Notes: a model not told the origin generated them from the sequence alone. Positions 18,794 through 28,938 are shown, numbered from the stretch's first letter. The stretch is DNA of 64,000 bases from Pseudomonas fluorescens (GCF_005938625.1 NZ_VCNJ01000003.1:62001-126000), one strand, 5' to 3'. Numbers and translations: made by a program.

Positions 18794-20703
18794 CAGGACA
18801 GCGCCTCCAGCTCCGCCTGCATGCTTTCCAGCGTCTCGAGGGCTTCCATCCACGCCTCTTCCAGCTCGCCTTCGCGAACCTTCAGCTTGGCCTGCTCGGC
18901 CAGCAGATCACGCAATTCGTTCTTGCGCGCCGGCTCGTAGATGTCGCTGTCGCCGAGGCTGGCATCGACCTTGGCCAGCTTCTCGTGGAGCTTGCCGAGT
19001 TCGGCTTCGAGCTTGTCGGCTTCACGCTTGTGCGGCGCCAGTTGCTGACGCAACGCAGCCGCCGCCTGACGCTGAGCCTTCTTGTCGGTCTTGTCCGGGT
19101 TCACCGGGGTGTTGCTGACCGGCGCGTTGCGCTGACGGTATTCCACCAGCCAGCGCGCGTAGTCTTCGAGGTCGCCATCGAACTCTTCGACCTTGCCGTC
19201 AGCGACCAGGTAGAAGTTATCGGTGGTGCTCTTGAGCAAGTGCCGATCGTGAGATACCACCAACACCGCGCCGCTGAATTCCTGCAGCGCCATGGTCAGC
19301 GCCAGGCGCATTTCCAGGTCAAGGTGGTTGGTCGGTTCGTCGAGCAGCAACAGGTTCGGGCGTTCCCAGGCGATCAACGCCAGGGCCAGACGCGCCTTCT
19401 CGCCACCGGAGAAATTCAGCACCGGCTCATCAATGCGTGCACCGCGGAAGTCGAAACCACCGAGGAAGTCGCGCAGGGTCTGCTCGCGTTCGGTCGGTGC
19501 CAGACGCTGCATGTGCAGCAACGGACTGGCCTTGGAGTCCAGCGAGTCGAGCTGATGCTGAGCGAAGTAACCGACCACGGTGTTCTCGCCACGGGTCAGG
19601 CGTCCGCCGAGCGGTGACAGCTCGCCGGCGAGGTTCTTGATCAGCGTCGATTTACCCGCGCCGTTCGGGCCAAGCAGGCCGATCCGCGCACCCGGGGTCA
19701 GTTGCAGCTTGACCTTCTCCAGGATGGTTTTGTCGCCGTAACCCAAGCTGGCATCGGACAGGTCAATCAGCGGGCTGGAGATCTTGCTCGACTCGCGGAA
19801 GACGAAATCGAACGGCGAGTCGACGTGGGCCGCCGACAGCTCTTCCATCCGCTCCAGCGCCTTGATCCGGCTCTGCGCCTGACGGGCCTTGGTCGCTTGC
19901 GCCTTGAAGCGGGCGATGTAGCTTTCCATGTGCGCACGTTGCGCCTGCTGCTTCTCGTAGGCCTGTTGTTGCTGGGCCAGACGCTCGGCACGGGCGCGCT
20001 CGAATGCGCTATAGCCGCCGCGATACAGGGTGATTTTGCGCTGATCGACATGCGCGACGTGATCGACGACTTCGTCGAGGAAATCGCGGTCGTGGGAAAT
20101 CAGCAGCAAGGTGCCCGGGTAGCTTTTCAGCCACTCTTCGAGCCAGATGATTGCGTCGAGATCCAAGTGGTTGGTCGGTTCGTCGAGCAACAACAGGTCC
20201 GACGGACACATCAATGCCTGCGCCAGATTCAGACGCATCCTCCAGCCACCGGAGAAATCTCCTACCTGGCGATCCATCTGCTCGTTGGTGAAGCCGAGAC
20301 CGGCGAGCAATTTGCGCGCCCGCGCATCGGCGGTATAGCCGTCGGCGCTGTCGAGTTCGGCATGCAGACGGGCCTGAGCAGCACCGTCGTGCGCTGCTTC
20401 GGCGGCGGCGAGGTCACGTTGCACCTCGCGTAGACGCAAGTCACCATCGAGCACATAGTCGACAGCAAGACGCTCAAGCGTCTCGATTTCCTGGCGCATG
20501 TGGGCGATGCGCCAGTCAGCCGGCAGGAAGCAGTCACCCGAGTCCGGATGCAGTTCGCCCCGAATCAAGGCGAACAGGCTCGATTTGCCGGCGCCGTTGG
20601 CACCGATGAGGCCGGCTTTGTGGCCGGCGTGCAGAGTCAGCTCGGCGTCTTCTAGCAGACGTTGCGGGCCACGCTGTAAAGTCAGGTTCTGAAGTCGGAT
20701 CAT
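18793..20703 (-). CDS. yheS: ABC-F family ATPase, YheS-like
   Basis: 636 residues with two ABC domains and no membrane segments. Walker A motifs are GANGAGKSS (34-42) and, about 310 residues later, GPNGAGKST; signatures are FSGGWRMRL and FSGGEKARL; both Walker B sites read LLLLDEPTNHLD. The C-terminal region (DKKAQRQAAAALRQQLAPHK onward) is a charged coiled coil. ABC-F proteins act on ribosomes to relieve stalled translation. The YheS assignment rests on length and the C-terminal coiled coil. Confidence 0.9.
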   Translation of the reverse strand: MIRLQNLTLQRGPQRLLEDAELTLHAGHKAGLIGANGAGKSSLFALIRGELHPDSGDCFLPADWRIAHMRQEIETLERLAVDYVLDGDLRLREVQRDLAAAEAAHDGAAQARLHAELDSADGYTADARARKLLAGLGFTNEQMDRQVGDFSGGWRMRLNLAQALMCPSDLLLLDEPTNHLDLDAIIWLEEWLKSYPGTLLLISHDRDFLDEVVDHVAHVDQRKITLYRGGYSAFERARAERLAQQQQAYEKQQAQRAHMESYIARFKAQATKARQAQSRIKALERMEELSAAHVDSPFDFVFRESSKISSPLIDLSDASLGYGDKTILEKVKLQLTPGARIGLLGPNGAGKSTLIKNLAGELSPLGGRLTRGENTVVGYFAQHQLDSLDSKASPLLHMQRLAPTEREQTLRDFLGGFDFRGARIDEPVLNFSGGEKARLALALIAWERPNLLLLDEPTNHLDLEMRLALTMALQEFSGAVLVVSHDRHLLKSTTDNFYLVADGKVEEFDGDLEDYARWLVEYRQRNAPVSNTPVNPDKTDKKAQRQAAAALRQQLAPHKREADKLEAELGKLHEKLAKVDASLGDSDIYEPARKNELRDLLAEQAKLKVREGELEEAWMEALETLESMQAELEALS

Positions 20704-20753
20704 AATGGCGGCGGAGTCTACCAGCTTCGCTCACAACTGGCGCGAGTAGCACG

Positions 20754-21215
20754 ATGTCCTCTGACCTGTGGAGCTTTTCCCTTGCCACCTACGCCCGACC
20801 GGGCGTGGAAGATGCCTGCCTGCAACTGCAAACGGCGGGCGCGAACGTGTGCCTGCTGTTGTGCGGTTTATGGCTGGAGCAGCGCGCAGTGGCCTGCGAT
20901 GAACTACGCGTTCGCCAGCTTCAGGCGCTGACCGAACCGTGGGATATCGACGTGGTGCAGCCACTGCGAACACTGCGTATGCAGTGGAAAGCACGGGCAG
21001 TTGACGATGCGGTGTTGAAAGGCATGCGCGAGCAGATCAAATCACTTGAGCTAGAAGCTGAGCGAGCGTTGCTGTCACGGCTTGAGGGGGTGGCGCAGGA
21101 GTGGCTGCGAAACGACGCAGGTTCAATCACCTGGCTTGAAGAATTGGCCGGCACGGCGGCCGGACCGAACCGCGACGCGCTGCAAGTGCTGCGCGTCGCG
21201 GCAACCGGCACTTAG
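20754..21215 (+). CDS. TIGR02444 family protein (DUF2390)
   Basis: 153 residues beginning MSSDLWSFSLATYARPGVED; this opening and LQTAGANVCLLLCGLWLEQR are the conserved core of the family. Mostly alpha-helical and cytoplasmic, without known activity. It is divergent from the ABC-F gene and its tail overlaps algP by 4 bases on the opposite strand, the usual pseudomonad context. Confidence 0.88.
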   Translation: MSSDLWSFSLATYARPGVEDACLQLQTAGANVCLLLCGLWLEQRAVACDELRVRQLQALTEPWDIDVVQPLRTLRMQWKARAVDDAVLKGMREQIKSLELEAERALLSRLEGVAQEWLRNDAGSITWLEELAGTAAGPNRDALQVLRVAATGT

Positions 21216-22378
21216 GAAGCGCTGGTCGGGTTGTTGCTGACGCTCGACGTAGCGGCTGGCGATGGCGCAGTCGAAGGGGTCGAGGTAGTAGCGGCTGGTG
21301 CTGCGGCGGCTGACGTGGCCGGAGTGGCTGGCGCAGCAGGCTTGGCAGCTGGAGCGGTAGCCGGTTTGGCGGCAGCTGGTTTGGCAGCGGCTGGCTTTTT
21401 CACGGCGGGTTTTGCAGCTGGCTTGGCGGCCGGTTTGGCAGCTGCAGGCTTGGCAGCAGTAGTCGCAGGTTTAGCAGCGGCGGCCGGTTTCGCGGCTGGC
21501 TTGGCTGCCGGTTTGGCGGCGGCCTTAACGGCTGGTTTTGCGGCTGGTTTTGCAGCAGCGGGTTTAGCGGCAGTCTTGGCTGCTGGTTTGGCAGCAGCGG
21601 TTTTGGCAGCAGGTTTTACTGCTGGTTTCGCCACCGCTTTGGCAGCAGGTTTAGCGGCCGGTTTTGCAGCTGCGGTTTTAGCCGGAGCAGCTTTGGCAGC
21701 GGCTGGTTTTGCAGCCGGCTTTGCAGCGGCAGTACGTGCAGCTGGCTTGGCAGCAGCTGGCTTGGCAGCGGTGGTTTTCGCCGCTGGTTTTGCAGCGCTC
21801 GCCGCCGGTTTTTTCACCGCTGGTTTTGCAGCGGTTTTAGCAGCCGGTTTGGCCGCCGCTTTCACTGGCGCTTTTGCAGCAGGCCTGGCGGCAGTTTTTG
21901 CAGCGGGTTTTGCCGCTGCAGTTTTCGCCGCAGGTTTGGCGGCTGCTTTCTTCGCTGGTGCCGCTGCCGGTTTGGTTGCGCGGGTGGACAATACTTTACC
22001 CACGGCTTCTTGAACGCGACCAACACCCTGAGCCAGTTTCAGACTTTCCTGGGCATCGCGCTTGAGTTGCAGAATGTAGCTGCGGGTATCGGACTGACGT
22101 TCCTTCAAGGCATCGAGCAGGTCTTCCAGTTCTTTCACTGCGCCCTTGGCTTTGGTTTGTGCCTTGGCTTTGCCGGCAGCAGCTGCGTCCTGCAATTTGG
22201 TGCGGGACTTGTGCAGTTTTTCTTGCGCCTTGCCGCGTTGCTTTTCCAGTTTGGCGAGCAGTTTTTCAGCATCAGCCAAAGCTTGCGAGCAAGCGTTTTC
22301 CAGATGCTCGAGCAAGCTGCCCGAGAGTTGTTGGAGTAAGTGCAACGGAGTATTTACAGGCTTCTTGGTGGCCGACAT
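21212..22378 (-). CDS. algP: Histone-like alginate regulatory protein AlgP (AlgR3)
   Basis: 388 residues. The N-terminal 130 are a conserved helical domain (LHLLQQLSGSLLEHLENACS onward). From about 132 to 345 the protein is a lysine/alanine/proline array of KPAAK/TAAAKPA units like eukaryotic histone H1 tails. The tail ends in a Thr/Ser/Pro-rich segment. In P. aeruginosa AlgP affects algD transcription, probably by DNA binding. The DNA repeat array (about 21330-21980) is prone to slippage, so length should vary between strains. The antisense frame is a low-complexity shadow. Confidence 0.95.
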   Translation of the reverse strand: MSATKKPVNTPLHLLQQLSGSLLEHLENACSQALADAEKLLAKLEKQRGKAQEKLHKSRTKLQDAAAAGKAKAQTKAKGAVKELEDLLDALKERQSDTRSYILQLKRDAQESLKLAQGVGRVQEAVGKVLSTRATKPAAAPAKKAAAKPAAKTAAAKPAAKTAARPAAKAPVKAAAKPAAKTAAKPAVKKPAASAAKPAAKTTAAKPAAAKPAARTAAAKPAAKPAAAKAAPAKTAAAKPAAKPAAKAVAKPAVKPAAKTAAAKPAAKTAAKPAAAKPAAKPAVKAAAKPAAKPAAKPAAAAKPATTAAKPAAAKPAAKPAAKPAVKKPAAAKPAAAKPATAPAAKPAAPATPATSAAAAPAATTSTPSTAPSPAATSSVSNNPTSAS

Positions 22379-22570
22379 GGTTTACCTCCTGGCTGACGTG
22401 AGTGCGGCTCATACTAGACCTCTGCAGTTACCGCCGCTAGGGCATCTTGACAGTATCGATTGCGTTGCGTTGCACCGAATCGAAAATGTTCTGCGCGAAG
22501 GCAAAAGCAGTTCACCGTTGCAGACGTTCGCGCTGGCATAATCCACCGCATCTCAGGACGGAGTGTGCCC

Positions 22571-23236
22571 ATGTCGCGCTACTTTTTTTTATCCCTCTGG
22601 ATGATTTTTTCGGCCGCTCATGCGGACGAAAAAACCACCGCGAACGATGCTCACGATCTGGCCTACAGCCTCGGTGCCAGCCTCGGTGAACGGCTGCGTC
22701 AGGAAGTCCCGCAATTGCAGATTCAGGCGCTGGTCGACGGCTTGCAACAAGCCTATCAAGGCAAGCCGCTGGCACTGAGCGAAGCACGCATCGAACAGAT
22801 TCTGGCTGATCATGAAGCGCAAAATGCCGAGCACTCAGCACAGCCTTCAAGTGATGCGGCGATGGAAAACGAGCAACGTTTTCTGACCGCTGAAAAAGCC
22901 AAACCGGGTGTGAAAGAACTGGCCGACGGCATCCTGCTCACCGAGCTGACACCTGGCAATGGCACAAAAGCCGGGCCTGACGGAAAAGTCCAGGTGCTGT
23001 ATGTCGGTCGGCTGCCGGACGGCACAGTGTTCGATCAGAACACTCAGCCACAATGGTTCAATCTCGACAGCGTAATTGCCGGCTGGCGCACCGCACTGCA
23101 GAACATGCCGGTAGGTGCAAAATGGCGACTGGTGATCCCATCGGATCAGGCCTATGGCGCCGACGGTGCCGGCGACTTGATTGCCCCCTTTACACCGCTG
23201 GTATTTGAAGTGGAGTTGCGCGGCGCGACCAGTTAA
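22571..23236 (+). CDS. FKBP-type peptidyl-prolyl cis-trans isomerase (periplasmic)
   Basis: 221 residues from the ATG at 22571 (MSRYFFLSLWMIFSAAHA), which gives a clean signal peptide after GGACGGAG. An earlier in-frame start at 22460 would bury the signal peptide. The N-terminal dimerisation segment (DLAYSLGASLGERL) is followed by an FKBP domain: GNGTKAGPDGKVQVLYVGRL, then GTVFDQN, VIAGWRTAL and IPSDQAYG. It is FkpA/MIP-like and lies between algP and algQ, as in other pseudomonads. Confidence 0.92.
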   Translation: MSRYFFLSLWMIFSAAHADEKTTANDAHDLAYSLGASLGERLRQEVPQLQIQALVDGLQQAYQGKPLALSEARIEQILADHEAQNAEHSAQPSSDAAMENEQRFLTAEKAKPGVKELADGILLTELTPGNGTKAGPDGKVQVLYVGRLPDGTVFDQNTQPQWFNLDSVIAGWRTALQNMPVGAKWRLVIPSDQAYGADGAGDLIAPFTPLVFEVELRGATS

Positions 23237-23244
23237 ACAGGCAA

Positions 23245-23279
23245 TAAAAAACGGTGCGCTTGGGGCGCACCGTTTTTTT
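23245..23279. terminator. Bidirectional intrinsic terminator between FKBP and algQ
   Basis: AAAAAACGGTGCGC-TTGG-GGCGCACCGTTTTTTT between converging genes. Confidence 0.92.
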
Positions 23280-23294
23280 GATCAGGTTTCTGGA

Positions 23295-23753
23295 TCAGGC
23301 CTGAACCGGATCTTCTTCCTTGTGTGCTGTGTGCAGCACTTCGATCAGGCAGTCTTCGAGTTCGAAGCGCTCATGCAGCAGGCCACCGAGTTCCTTGAAC
23401 TTCTCGGCCACGCACTTGCCTTCATCGCACAGATCGTTGAAGGCGAGCAGTTTTTCAGTGATGACGTCGATGCGCGGATAGATCGTCTCGGCGAGTTCGA
23501 GACCACGTTTGTCGTTGAACGCCTTGGCTTCGCCGGTCAGCTGTTCATAGATTTCGAAATGCCCGGCCGAGACGTAATCGACCAGCACGCCGCAGAACTC
23601 CTGCAAGGGCTTGCGGCTCTCGGCCAGCGACTCAGGCTGCGCACCGAGTTTGTCGTAGGCACCGATCAGATCTTCACGCTCCTGCAACCAGCGGTCGATC
23701 AGCAGATGAACTCCACCCCAACGTTCCTGAGCATTCTGACAACTTTCGAGCAT
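23295..23753 (-). CDS. algQ: Anti-sigma-70 / transcription regulator AlgQ (Rsd family)
   Basis: 152 residues from the ATG at 23753 ([20 protein letters not shown]), almost identical at the start to P. aeruginosa AlgQ. Rsd/AlgQ proteins bind region 4 of sigma-70 and shift RNA polymerase towards alternative sigma factors; in P. aeruginosa AlgQ influences alginate and siderophore production. A start nine codons further upstream (23780) exists but extends beyond the family N-terminus. Confidence 0.94.
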   Translation of the reverse strand: MLESCQNAQERWGGVHLLIDRWLQEREDLIGAYDKLGAQPESLAESRKPLQEFCGVLVDYVSAGHFEIYEQLTGEAKAFNDKRGLELAETIYPRIDVITEKLLAFNDLCDEGKCVAEKFKELGGLLHERFELEDCLIEVLHTAHKEEDPVQA

Positions 23754-23936
23754 GGCGATCTCTCTTCCCTTGTGGGTCATGCTGCTCTACACCCGCGCCC
23801 CTCTTTTGATTTTGCCTTGGGGGTCGGCCGGGCAGAGCGTCATCGAGCAACATAAATCCAATGACACGTGCGGGCCAGATTATGCCCGCACGCCTATGGC
23901 TTCAAGGTACGCAGGAGATAAAGTTCATACAAGTGT

Positions 23937-24488
23937 TTAATCCCGCAGCAGCACCGGGTGCGACGCTTCGCCGCTGAGCGGTCGTTGCAGAGCACTCCAG
24001 ACCAGCCGCAGCAATTGATACACCGCCAGAATCGAGACAGCGACAAAGAACAGCAGGCTCCACTCCGGGATGCTCAGATCGAACAGCGTCCAGGAAATTT
24101 CCGCACAATCGGCACCGCCACTAAACATTCTTTGCAAGGCACAGATCCAGGGCAGACCACTGAACAATGTCTCGGGGGCAGGCGCGCAATCAAGCAGTTG
24201 CAGCACCGGGTCACTCTGTATCAATACCTGCCGCCAGGCAGCCGTGGTGCCTCCCAGACTCGCGCCCAGGGTCAACAACCAGTAGAACCACAAGCCGACG
24301 CGTTTGGGGCCGTGCACCGCCGCCACACCACTGGATACGCACAGCAGCGTGATAAACAGGCGTTGCACCAGGCACAGGCTGCACGGCGTCAGACCGACAG
24401 CATATTCAAGATAATAAGAAGCTCCCAGAGCAAAGGCCCCCGCAGTGAAAGCCATGAAGAACAAGGAGCGTGAGCAGGCCAACGACAT
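23937..24488 (-). CDS. dsbB: Disulfide bond formation protein DsbB
   Basis: 183-residue four-helix membrane protein that reoxidises DsbA and passes electrons to quinone. The first periplasmic pair is C36-SL-C39 (GLTPCSLCLVQR). The second loop contains C101, C116 and C128, one more than the usual two, so the partner cysteine is ambiguous. It lies upstream of algQ on the same strand, corresponding to the dsbH position of P. aeruginosa. Confidence 0.93.
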   Translation of the reverse strand: MSLACSRSLFFMAFTAGAFALGASYYLEYAVGLTPCSLCLVQRLFITLLCVSSGVAAVHGPKRVGLWFYWLLTLGASLGGTTAAWRQVLIQSDPVLQLLDCAPAPETLFSGLPWICALQRMFSGGADCAEISWTLFDLSIPEWSLLFFVAVSILAVYQLLRLVWSALQRPLSGEASHPVLLRD

Positions 24489-24706
24489 GGCTTTTCCGTA
24501 ACAGTAGAGACAGGCAGTTACGGTAGAGGAAAGCGTGTCAGCCTTTCAAGGCGAGGCCCTGCCGACAGTTCACCAGAGGTGTAGGGAAAACCCGACAGGT
24601 TCGAGAGGAATTGGTGTAGTTCGCCGTAGGAATTTTCCGCAAGCGCTGACTGAAGCAGAAACTTCAGCCACAAAAGGTAAGCGAGGGAGCGAACTCCCTC
24701 GCCACT

Positions 24707-25945
24707 TCAGACGTGAGCCGGTACCGGTAACGGTGCGGCCAGCAGGCGCTCGTCCAGCAGACCCAGACCTTCCTGAAACAGCTGATTACTGCGTTCGGTA
24801 TCGCCCAACTGTGCGAGCAAGCGCGCCAGTTCCGCACAGGCTTCCGGATTACGCTGCACACGCAGGCTGCTCTCCAGATAATCCCGTGCCTTGCCCCACA
24901 GACTGGTTTGCAGACACAGTCGGCCGAGGGTCAACAACAAGCTCGGATCGTTCGGATGTTCCTTCAGCCAGCCTTCGGCGGTTTGCAACTGACGCGCCGG
25001 ATCGCTACCGCGTACCAGTCCGTAGAGACGGGCCAGATGGCTGTCGTACTTGCGCTTGAGGGCAGTGCGCAGCACTTCTTCTGCTTCCACCTGAGCGCCC
25101 AACTGACGCAACTGTTCGGCGTACGCCAACACCAGCGGCGGTTCCTGACGCTGCGCCGAGGTCAGTTGCTGCCAGGCGCGCGTGAGCGACTGCAAGCCAA
25201 CTGTTCCGTCCTCTTCACGCTGTGCGGCCAGCGAGAGGTTTTCACCCCAGGCGCGGCGTTCAAGCTCAGCCAGTTCAGCCGGCGGAAGGACTTTGTCCTT
25301 GCGCAACTCCGGCAGCAAACGAATCACTGCCGACCATTCGCCACGCTGCTGATACAAGCGCTGCAACTGACGCAGCGTCTGTGCATTGTGCGGATGGCGA
25401 TCATGCATTGCTTGCAGGGTCACCAAGGCACCGTCGGTATCGCCACGGTCAGTCTGCAACTGCGCATGGCTCAGAGCGATAGCCAGCTCTGCTTGAGGCT
25501 GACGCTCCAGTGCGCGCTCCAGCAAACGATCACACTCTTCGTAATTGCCTTGCTCATTGGCCGCGCGGGCAGCGCCGAGGTAGTACAGCAATGGCTGACG
25601 CTCGGCTTCAGCCGCCCGATAGAGATGCCGTTGAGCGCTGGCCCAGCGACCTTCGGCCAGATCCAGTTGGCCGTGCTCGATCGCCACTTGGACACGGCGA
25701 CTGCGGTTGCGGCGTGACCATGGATTGACCACACCGCTGGAGGTCATGACCAATTCAACCAGCGCCTTGATCCCCCAGATCAGCAGCCACACCACTGTGA
25801 TCACCGCCAGTGTCGCCCACAGGCTCGACTCGTAGCGGAAGCTCTTGTAGGCCACCAGCACGTAACCGGAATGCTCGGCAATCGCCAGCCCCAGTGCCGC
25901 CGTCGCCGCGATCACCAGAAACACGATCACATACAGGCGTTTCAT
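24707..25945 (-). CDS. hemY: HemY protein (TPR, inner membrane)
   Basis: 412 residues: two N-terminal membrane helices (HemY N-terminal domain), then a cytoplasmic array of tetratricopeptide-like helices. Proteobacterial HemY is always found with haem genes but its biochemical role is unsettled; it is not the Gram-positive protoporphyrinogen oxidase of the same name. It overlaps hemX by 4 bases (ATGA) and ends the hemC-hemD-hemX-hemY operon. Confidence 0.94.
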   Translation of the reverse strand: MKRLYVIVFLVIAATAALGLAIAEHSGYVLVAYKSFRYESSLWATLAVITVVWLLIWGIKALVELVMTSSGVVNPWSRRNRSRRVQVAIEHGQLDLAEGRWASAQRHLYRAAEAERQPLLYYLGAARAANEQGNYEECDRLLERALERQPQAELAIALSHAQLQTDRGDTDGALVTLQAMHDRHPHNAQTLRQLQRLYQQRGEWSAVIRLLPELRKDKVLPPAELAELERRAWGENLSLAAQREEDGTVGLQSLTRAWQQLTSAQRQEPPLVLAYAEQLRQLGAQVEAEEVLRTALKRKYDSHLARLYGLVRGSDPARQLQTAEGWLKEHPNDPSLLLTLGRLCLQTSLWGKARDYLESSLRVQRNPEACAELARLLAQLGDTERSNQLFQEGLGLLDERLLAAPLPVPAHV

Positions 25946-27084
25946 GGTGTGATCTCCTGCGCGGTGTTGGCGGCAGGCTTGGCGAAGGGCTTCACCGACT
26001 CTTCGGCGTTGACATTGCGCCGCTCAAGATAGGCTTGCACCGCACTCAGCGTGCCAGCCAGATCCGGCGTCGTGACCGTGACCGGTTCCTTGCTTAGCTC
26101 GGCAACCTGTTCGAGCATCACTTTGCTTTGCGGATTGTCCGGGTTGAAATTGCCCTTGAGCACATCACGCGCCTCAGCCAGCGCCTGGGTGTAGACCGGC
26201 GCTTGTCCGTTGAGCGCAGCCCACTGCGCCTGCTCCAGTGCCAAGCTCAGGGCCAGGCGCACCTGACTCAGGCTCTGCCCGGCCAGCAGCGGCCGCACAT
26301 TCTTGTCGGCATTGAAATCGATACGGATGTAGCGCGAGACCTTATCCCACCACTGCGCCCAACGACTGGCGCCGTCGCCGTCCGCAGTCAGACCCAGCAG
26401 TGATTCGCCGCGATCCTTGTACTCCGGCGCCAGCTCGGTGAGGTCGATGACCTGATCACGCAATGCGCCGAGACGCAGGAACAGACCGGTACGATCCGGT
26501 TGCGACGTGCTGCGCAGCGCCACCAGGGTTTTCGCCACTTGCTCGCGAGCGGCGAAGGAACCGGGATCGTTTTGCTCACGGAGGATTTCGTCAGCGCCCT
26601 GCACCAGCGCCTGAGCGCTGCTGATGTCCTGCAACGCAGACAGGCGCAAGCTGGCCAGACGCAACAGGTGCTCGGCCTCGGCCAGACGCCAGTCCTTGCG
26701 GCTCGCCCCGAGGACGGTTTCCAGACGTTGATTGAGGCGCTGCTGATCACCCTGCAGTTGCGTGACCAGACGCTGGCGATCAGCGAGTTCGTCGGCACCC
26801 GGCAGTTGTGCGAGGCGCTCGGTCAGACGCTGCTCATTGAGCTTCAGACTCTGCGCCTGATCGTTCAATGCCTGCACTTCACCGGATTGCTGCTGAGTAT
26901 TGGTCTGCAGGTGACGGACCTGCCAGACACCCCAGCCACCGATCGCGACGCCGGCAGCGCCGAGCAACAAGGCGACGATGGCCAGTCCATTGCCTCGGCG
27001 CGGCTCTGTGGCCGGCGGTGGAGTTTCAACCTGGGTTTCAATCACAGGCTGGACGTCATCTTTTGGCAAGGCTGTTTCGCTCAC
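25942..27084 (-). CDS. hemX: HemX-like membrane protein
   Basis: 380 residues from a GTG start at 27084, which follows AAAGGA. It has a Pro-rich cytoplasmic N-terminus, one membrane helix (about 32-54), a coiled coil rich in Gln/Leu/Glu (60-125) and a helical periplasmic domain. It is often annotated as uroporphyrinogen-III C-methyltransferase, but it has no CobA-type SAM motif; that label comes from operon context. It lies between hemD and hemY. Confidence 0.92.
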   Translation of the reverse strand: MSETALPKDDVQPVIETQVETPPPATEPRRGNGLAIVALLLGAAGVAIGGWGVWQVRHLQTNTQQQSGEVQALNDQAQSLKLNEQRLTERLAQLPGADELADRQRLVTQLQGDQQRLNQRLETVLGASRKDWRLAEAEHLLRLASLRLSALQDISSAQALVQGADEILREQNDPGSFAAREQVAKTLVALRSTSQPDRTGLFLRLGALRDQVIDLTELAPEYKDRGESLLGLTADGDGASRWAQWWDKVSRYIRIDFNADKNVRPLLAGQSLSQVRLALSLALEQAQWAALNGQAPVYTQALAEARDVLKGNFNPDNPQSKVMLEQVAELSKEPVTVTTPDLAGTLSAVQAYLERRNVNAEESVKPFAKPAANTAQEITP

Positions 27085-27100
27085 GTATCCATCCTTTGCA

Positions 27101-27862
27101 TTAGAAAACGGGTACGGGATGCTCCCGTAGCGCCGTCAGCAAAGCCGCGGCACTCGCGCCGCGGCAATCCACAACTGTTTGAGCCCCGGCGGCACGTGCC
27201 AGCTCGGCGACTCTTGGGCTTGGAACAAACAACGGCAACGGCGCGATGGTCGGCCAGGCATCGCCGGCCATCTGACGCAGGTGCTCGAAACCCTGTCCAC
27301 TGCTGACCACCAGCCCGTTCAAGCGTTCCGCTTCGATCCGCCGTGGCAGTTCCTTCGGGGCGTAGGCTGGCAAGTCGCGTCGATACAATTCCAGATACTC
27401 GACACTAGCACCAAGCTCGCGCAGGCGCTCGGCAAGCAACTCGCGGCCGCCTTCACCGCGCAGGATCAACACCTGCGCACCCGGCTGGCTGACCGCCTCA
27501 CGCAGACGCTGCAATTGCAGCAAGGCTTCGCTGTCATCGCCATCCGCAGGGAAGCTCACGTCCAGACCATGATCGCTAAGAATCTGCGCGGTTGCTGCAC
27601 CGACGCTGAACCAAGGCATCGTCAGCGAAGACGAATTACCGAGCAGATCCAGCGCAATGCGCGCCGCCGGTTTGCTGACCACGATCACCGCGTTGCAACG
27701 CGGCAACCGCGCAATCGCCTGGCGAATTTTGGCAGAGACCGGCAGCGCGACAATGTCCAGAAGCGGCAAACAGCTACTGAAAACGCCCTGCCCGGCCAAC
27801 GTCTGCGCCAGCGCCACACAGTCCTCCGCAGGGCGCGTCAGCAGCAGGCGCCAGCCAGTCAC
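27101..27862 (-). CDS. hemD: Uroporphyrinogen-III synthase
   Basis: 253 residues of the divergent HemD family: N-terminus [20 protein letters not shown], mid-protein [11 protein letters not shown] and the C-terminal [14 protein letters not shown] segment. It cyclises hydroxymethylbilane with inversion of ring D. It overlaps hemC by 4 bases, so the two are probably translationally coupled. Confidence 0.94.
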   Translation of the reverse strand: MTGWRLLLTRPAEDCVALAQTLAGQGVFSSCLPLLDIVALPVSAKIRQAIARLPRCNAVIVVSKPAARIALDLLGNSSSLTMPWFSVGAATAQILSDHGLDVSFPADGDDSEALLQLQRLREAVSQPGAQVLILRGEGGRELLAERLRELGASVEYLELYRRDLPAYAPKELPRRIEAERLNGLVVSSGQGFEHLRQMAGDAWPTIAPLPLFVPSPRVAELARAAGAQTVVDCRGASAAALLTALREHPVPVF

Positions 27863-28800
27863 TCGTGACCTGCCTCGCCGTAGACCGCTTTGAGAATGTC
27901 GTCGGCGCCCTGGCTGAGCAGGTCTTCGGCCACCTTGACGCCCAGTGCTTCGGCATCCGCGCGTGGAGCACGCGCTTCGGCGCTGAGCAGCTTGCCGCCA
28001 CTCGGCTCACCAACCAGACCCCGCAGCCACAACTGCTCGCCTTCGAGCACCGCATAGCAGGCGATCGGCACTTGGCAGCCGCCATTCAGATGTTTGTTGA
28101 GAGCACGTTCGGCGGTCACGCGCGATGATGTATCGGCATGATGCAAAGGTGCGAGCAAAGCGTGGATTTCAGTGTCAGCACTGCGGCATTCGATGCCAAC
28201 CGCGCCCTGGCCACCGGCCGGCAGGCTGTCATCAACGCTGATCGCCGAGGTGATGCGATCTTCGAAACCGAGGCGGATCAGACCGGCCGCAGCGAGGATG
28301 ATCGCGTCGTACTCGCCAGCATCGAGCTTGGCCAAGCGGGTGTTGACGTTGCCGCGCAGGAAGCGGATTTGCAGGTCCGGACGACGGGTCAGCAATTGCG
28401 CCTGACGACGCAGACTCGACGTGCCGACAATGCTGCCGGCAGGCAATGCCTCAAGGCTGGCATAGGTATTGGAAACGAACGCATCGCGCGGGTCTTCACG
28501 CTCGCAGATGCAGAACAGACCGAGACCTTCAGGGAAGTCCATTGGTACGTCTTTCATCGAATGCACGGCGATGTCGGCTTCGTTTTCCAACAGCGCGGTT
28601 TCCAGTTCCTTGACAAACAGACCTTTGCCGCCAATCTTCGACAGTGGCGAATCGAGCAGCTTGTCGCCGCGACTGACCATGGGCACCAGCGTCACCAGCA
28701 GGCCCGGATGGGCCGCTTCCAGACGGGCTTTGACGTATTCGGCCTGCCAGAGGGCCAGCGCACTTTTACGGGTGGCGATGCGGATTTCGCGAGAGGACAT
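27859..28800 (-). CDS. hemC: Porphobilinogen deaminase (hydroxymethylbilane synthase)
   Basis: 313 residues; polymerises four porphobilinogens. Cys242 in LNGGCQVP holds the dipyrromethane cofactor. [25 protein letters not shown] and RRQAQLL with RPDL are intact family motifs. First gene of the hemCDXY operon, located downstream of algR on the same strand with a 138-base gap. Confidence 0.96.
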   Translation of the reverse strand: MSSREIRIATRKSALALWQAEYVKARLEAAHPGLLVTLVPMVSRGDKLLDSPLSKIGGKGLFVKELETALLENEADIAVHSMKDVPMDFPEGLGLFCICEREDPRDAFVSNTYASLEALPAGSIVGTSSLRRQAQLLTRRPDLQIRFLRGNVNTRLAKLDAGEYDAIILAAAGLIRLGFEDRITSAISVDDSLPAGGQGAVGIECRSADTEIHALLAPLHHADTSSRVTAERALNKHLNGGCQVPIACYAVLEGEQLWLRGLVGEPSGGKLLSAEARAPRADAEALGVKVAEDLLSQGADDILKAVYGEAGHE

Positions 28801-28938
28801 GGATCAATCCGTACTGAATAGATACGGCGGATAATAACAGCTCAGCCAAATCCACTTTGACTTGAATCAGAGTCGGCGCGGCCTCCCTGGCCTGCAATGC
28901 CCGGTAAAAAGGAGCTGGAGCCGTCCGGAATGACCGGG

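Noticed and set aside
21231..22013. Alanine/glycine-rich open frame opposite algP
   Set aside because: Low-complexity complement of the AlgP lysine/alanine array; no start signal or domain.
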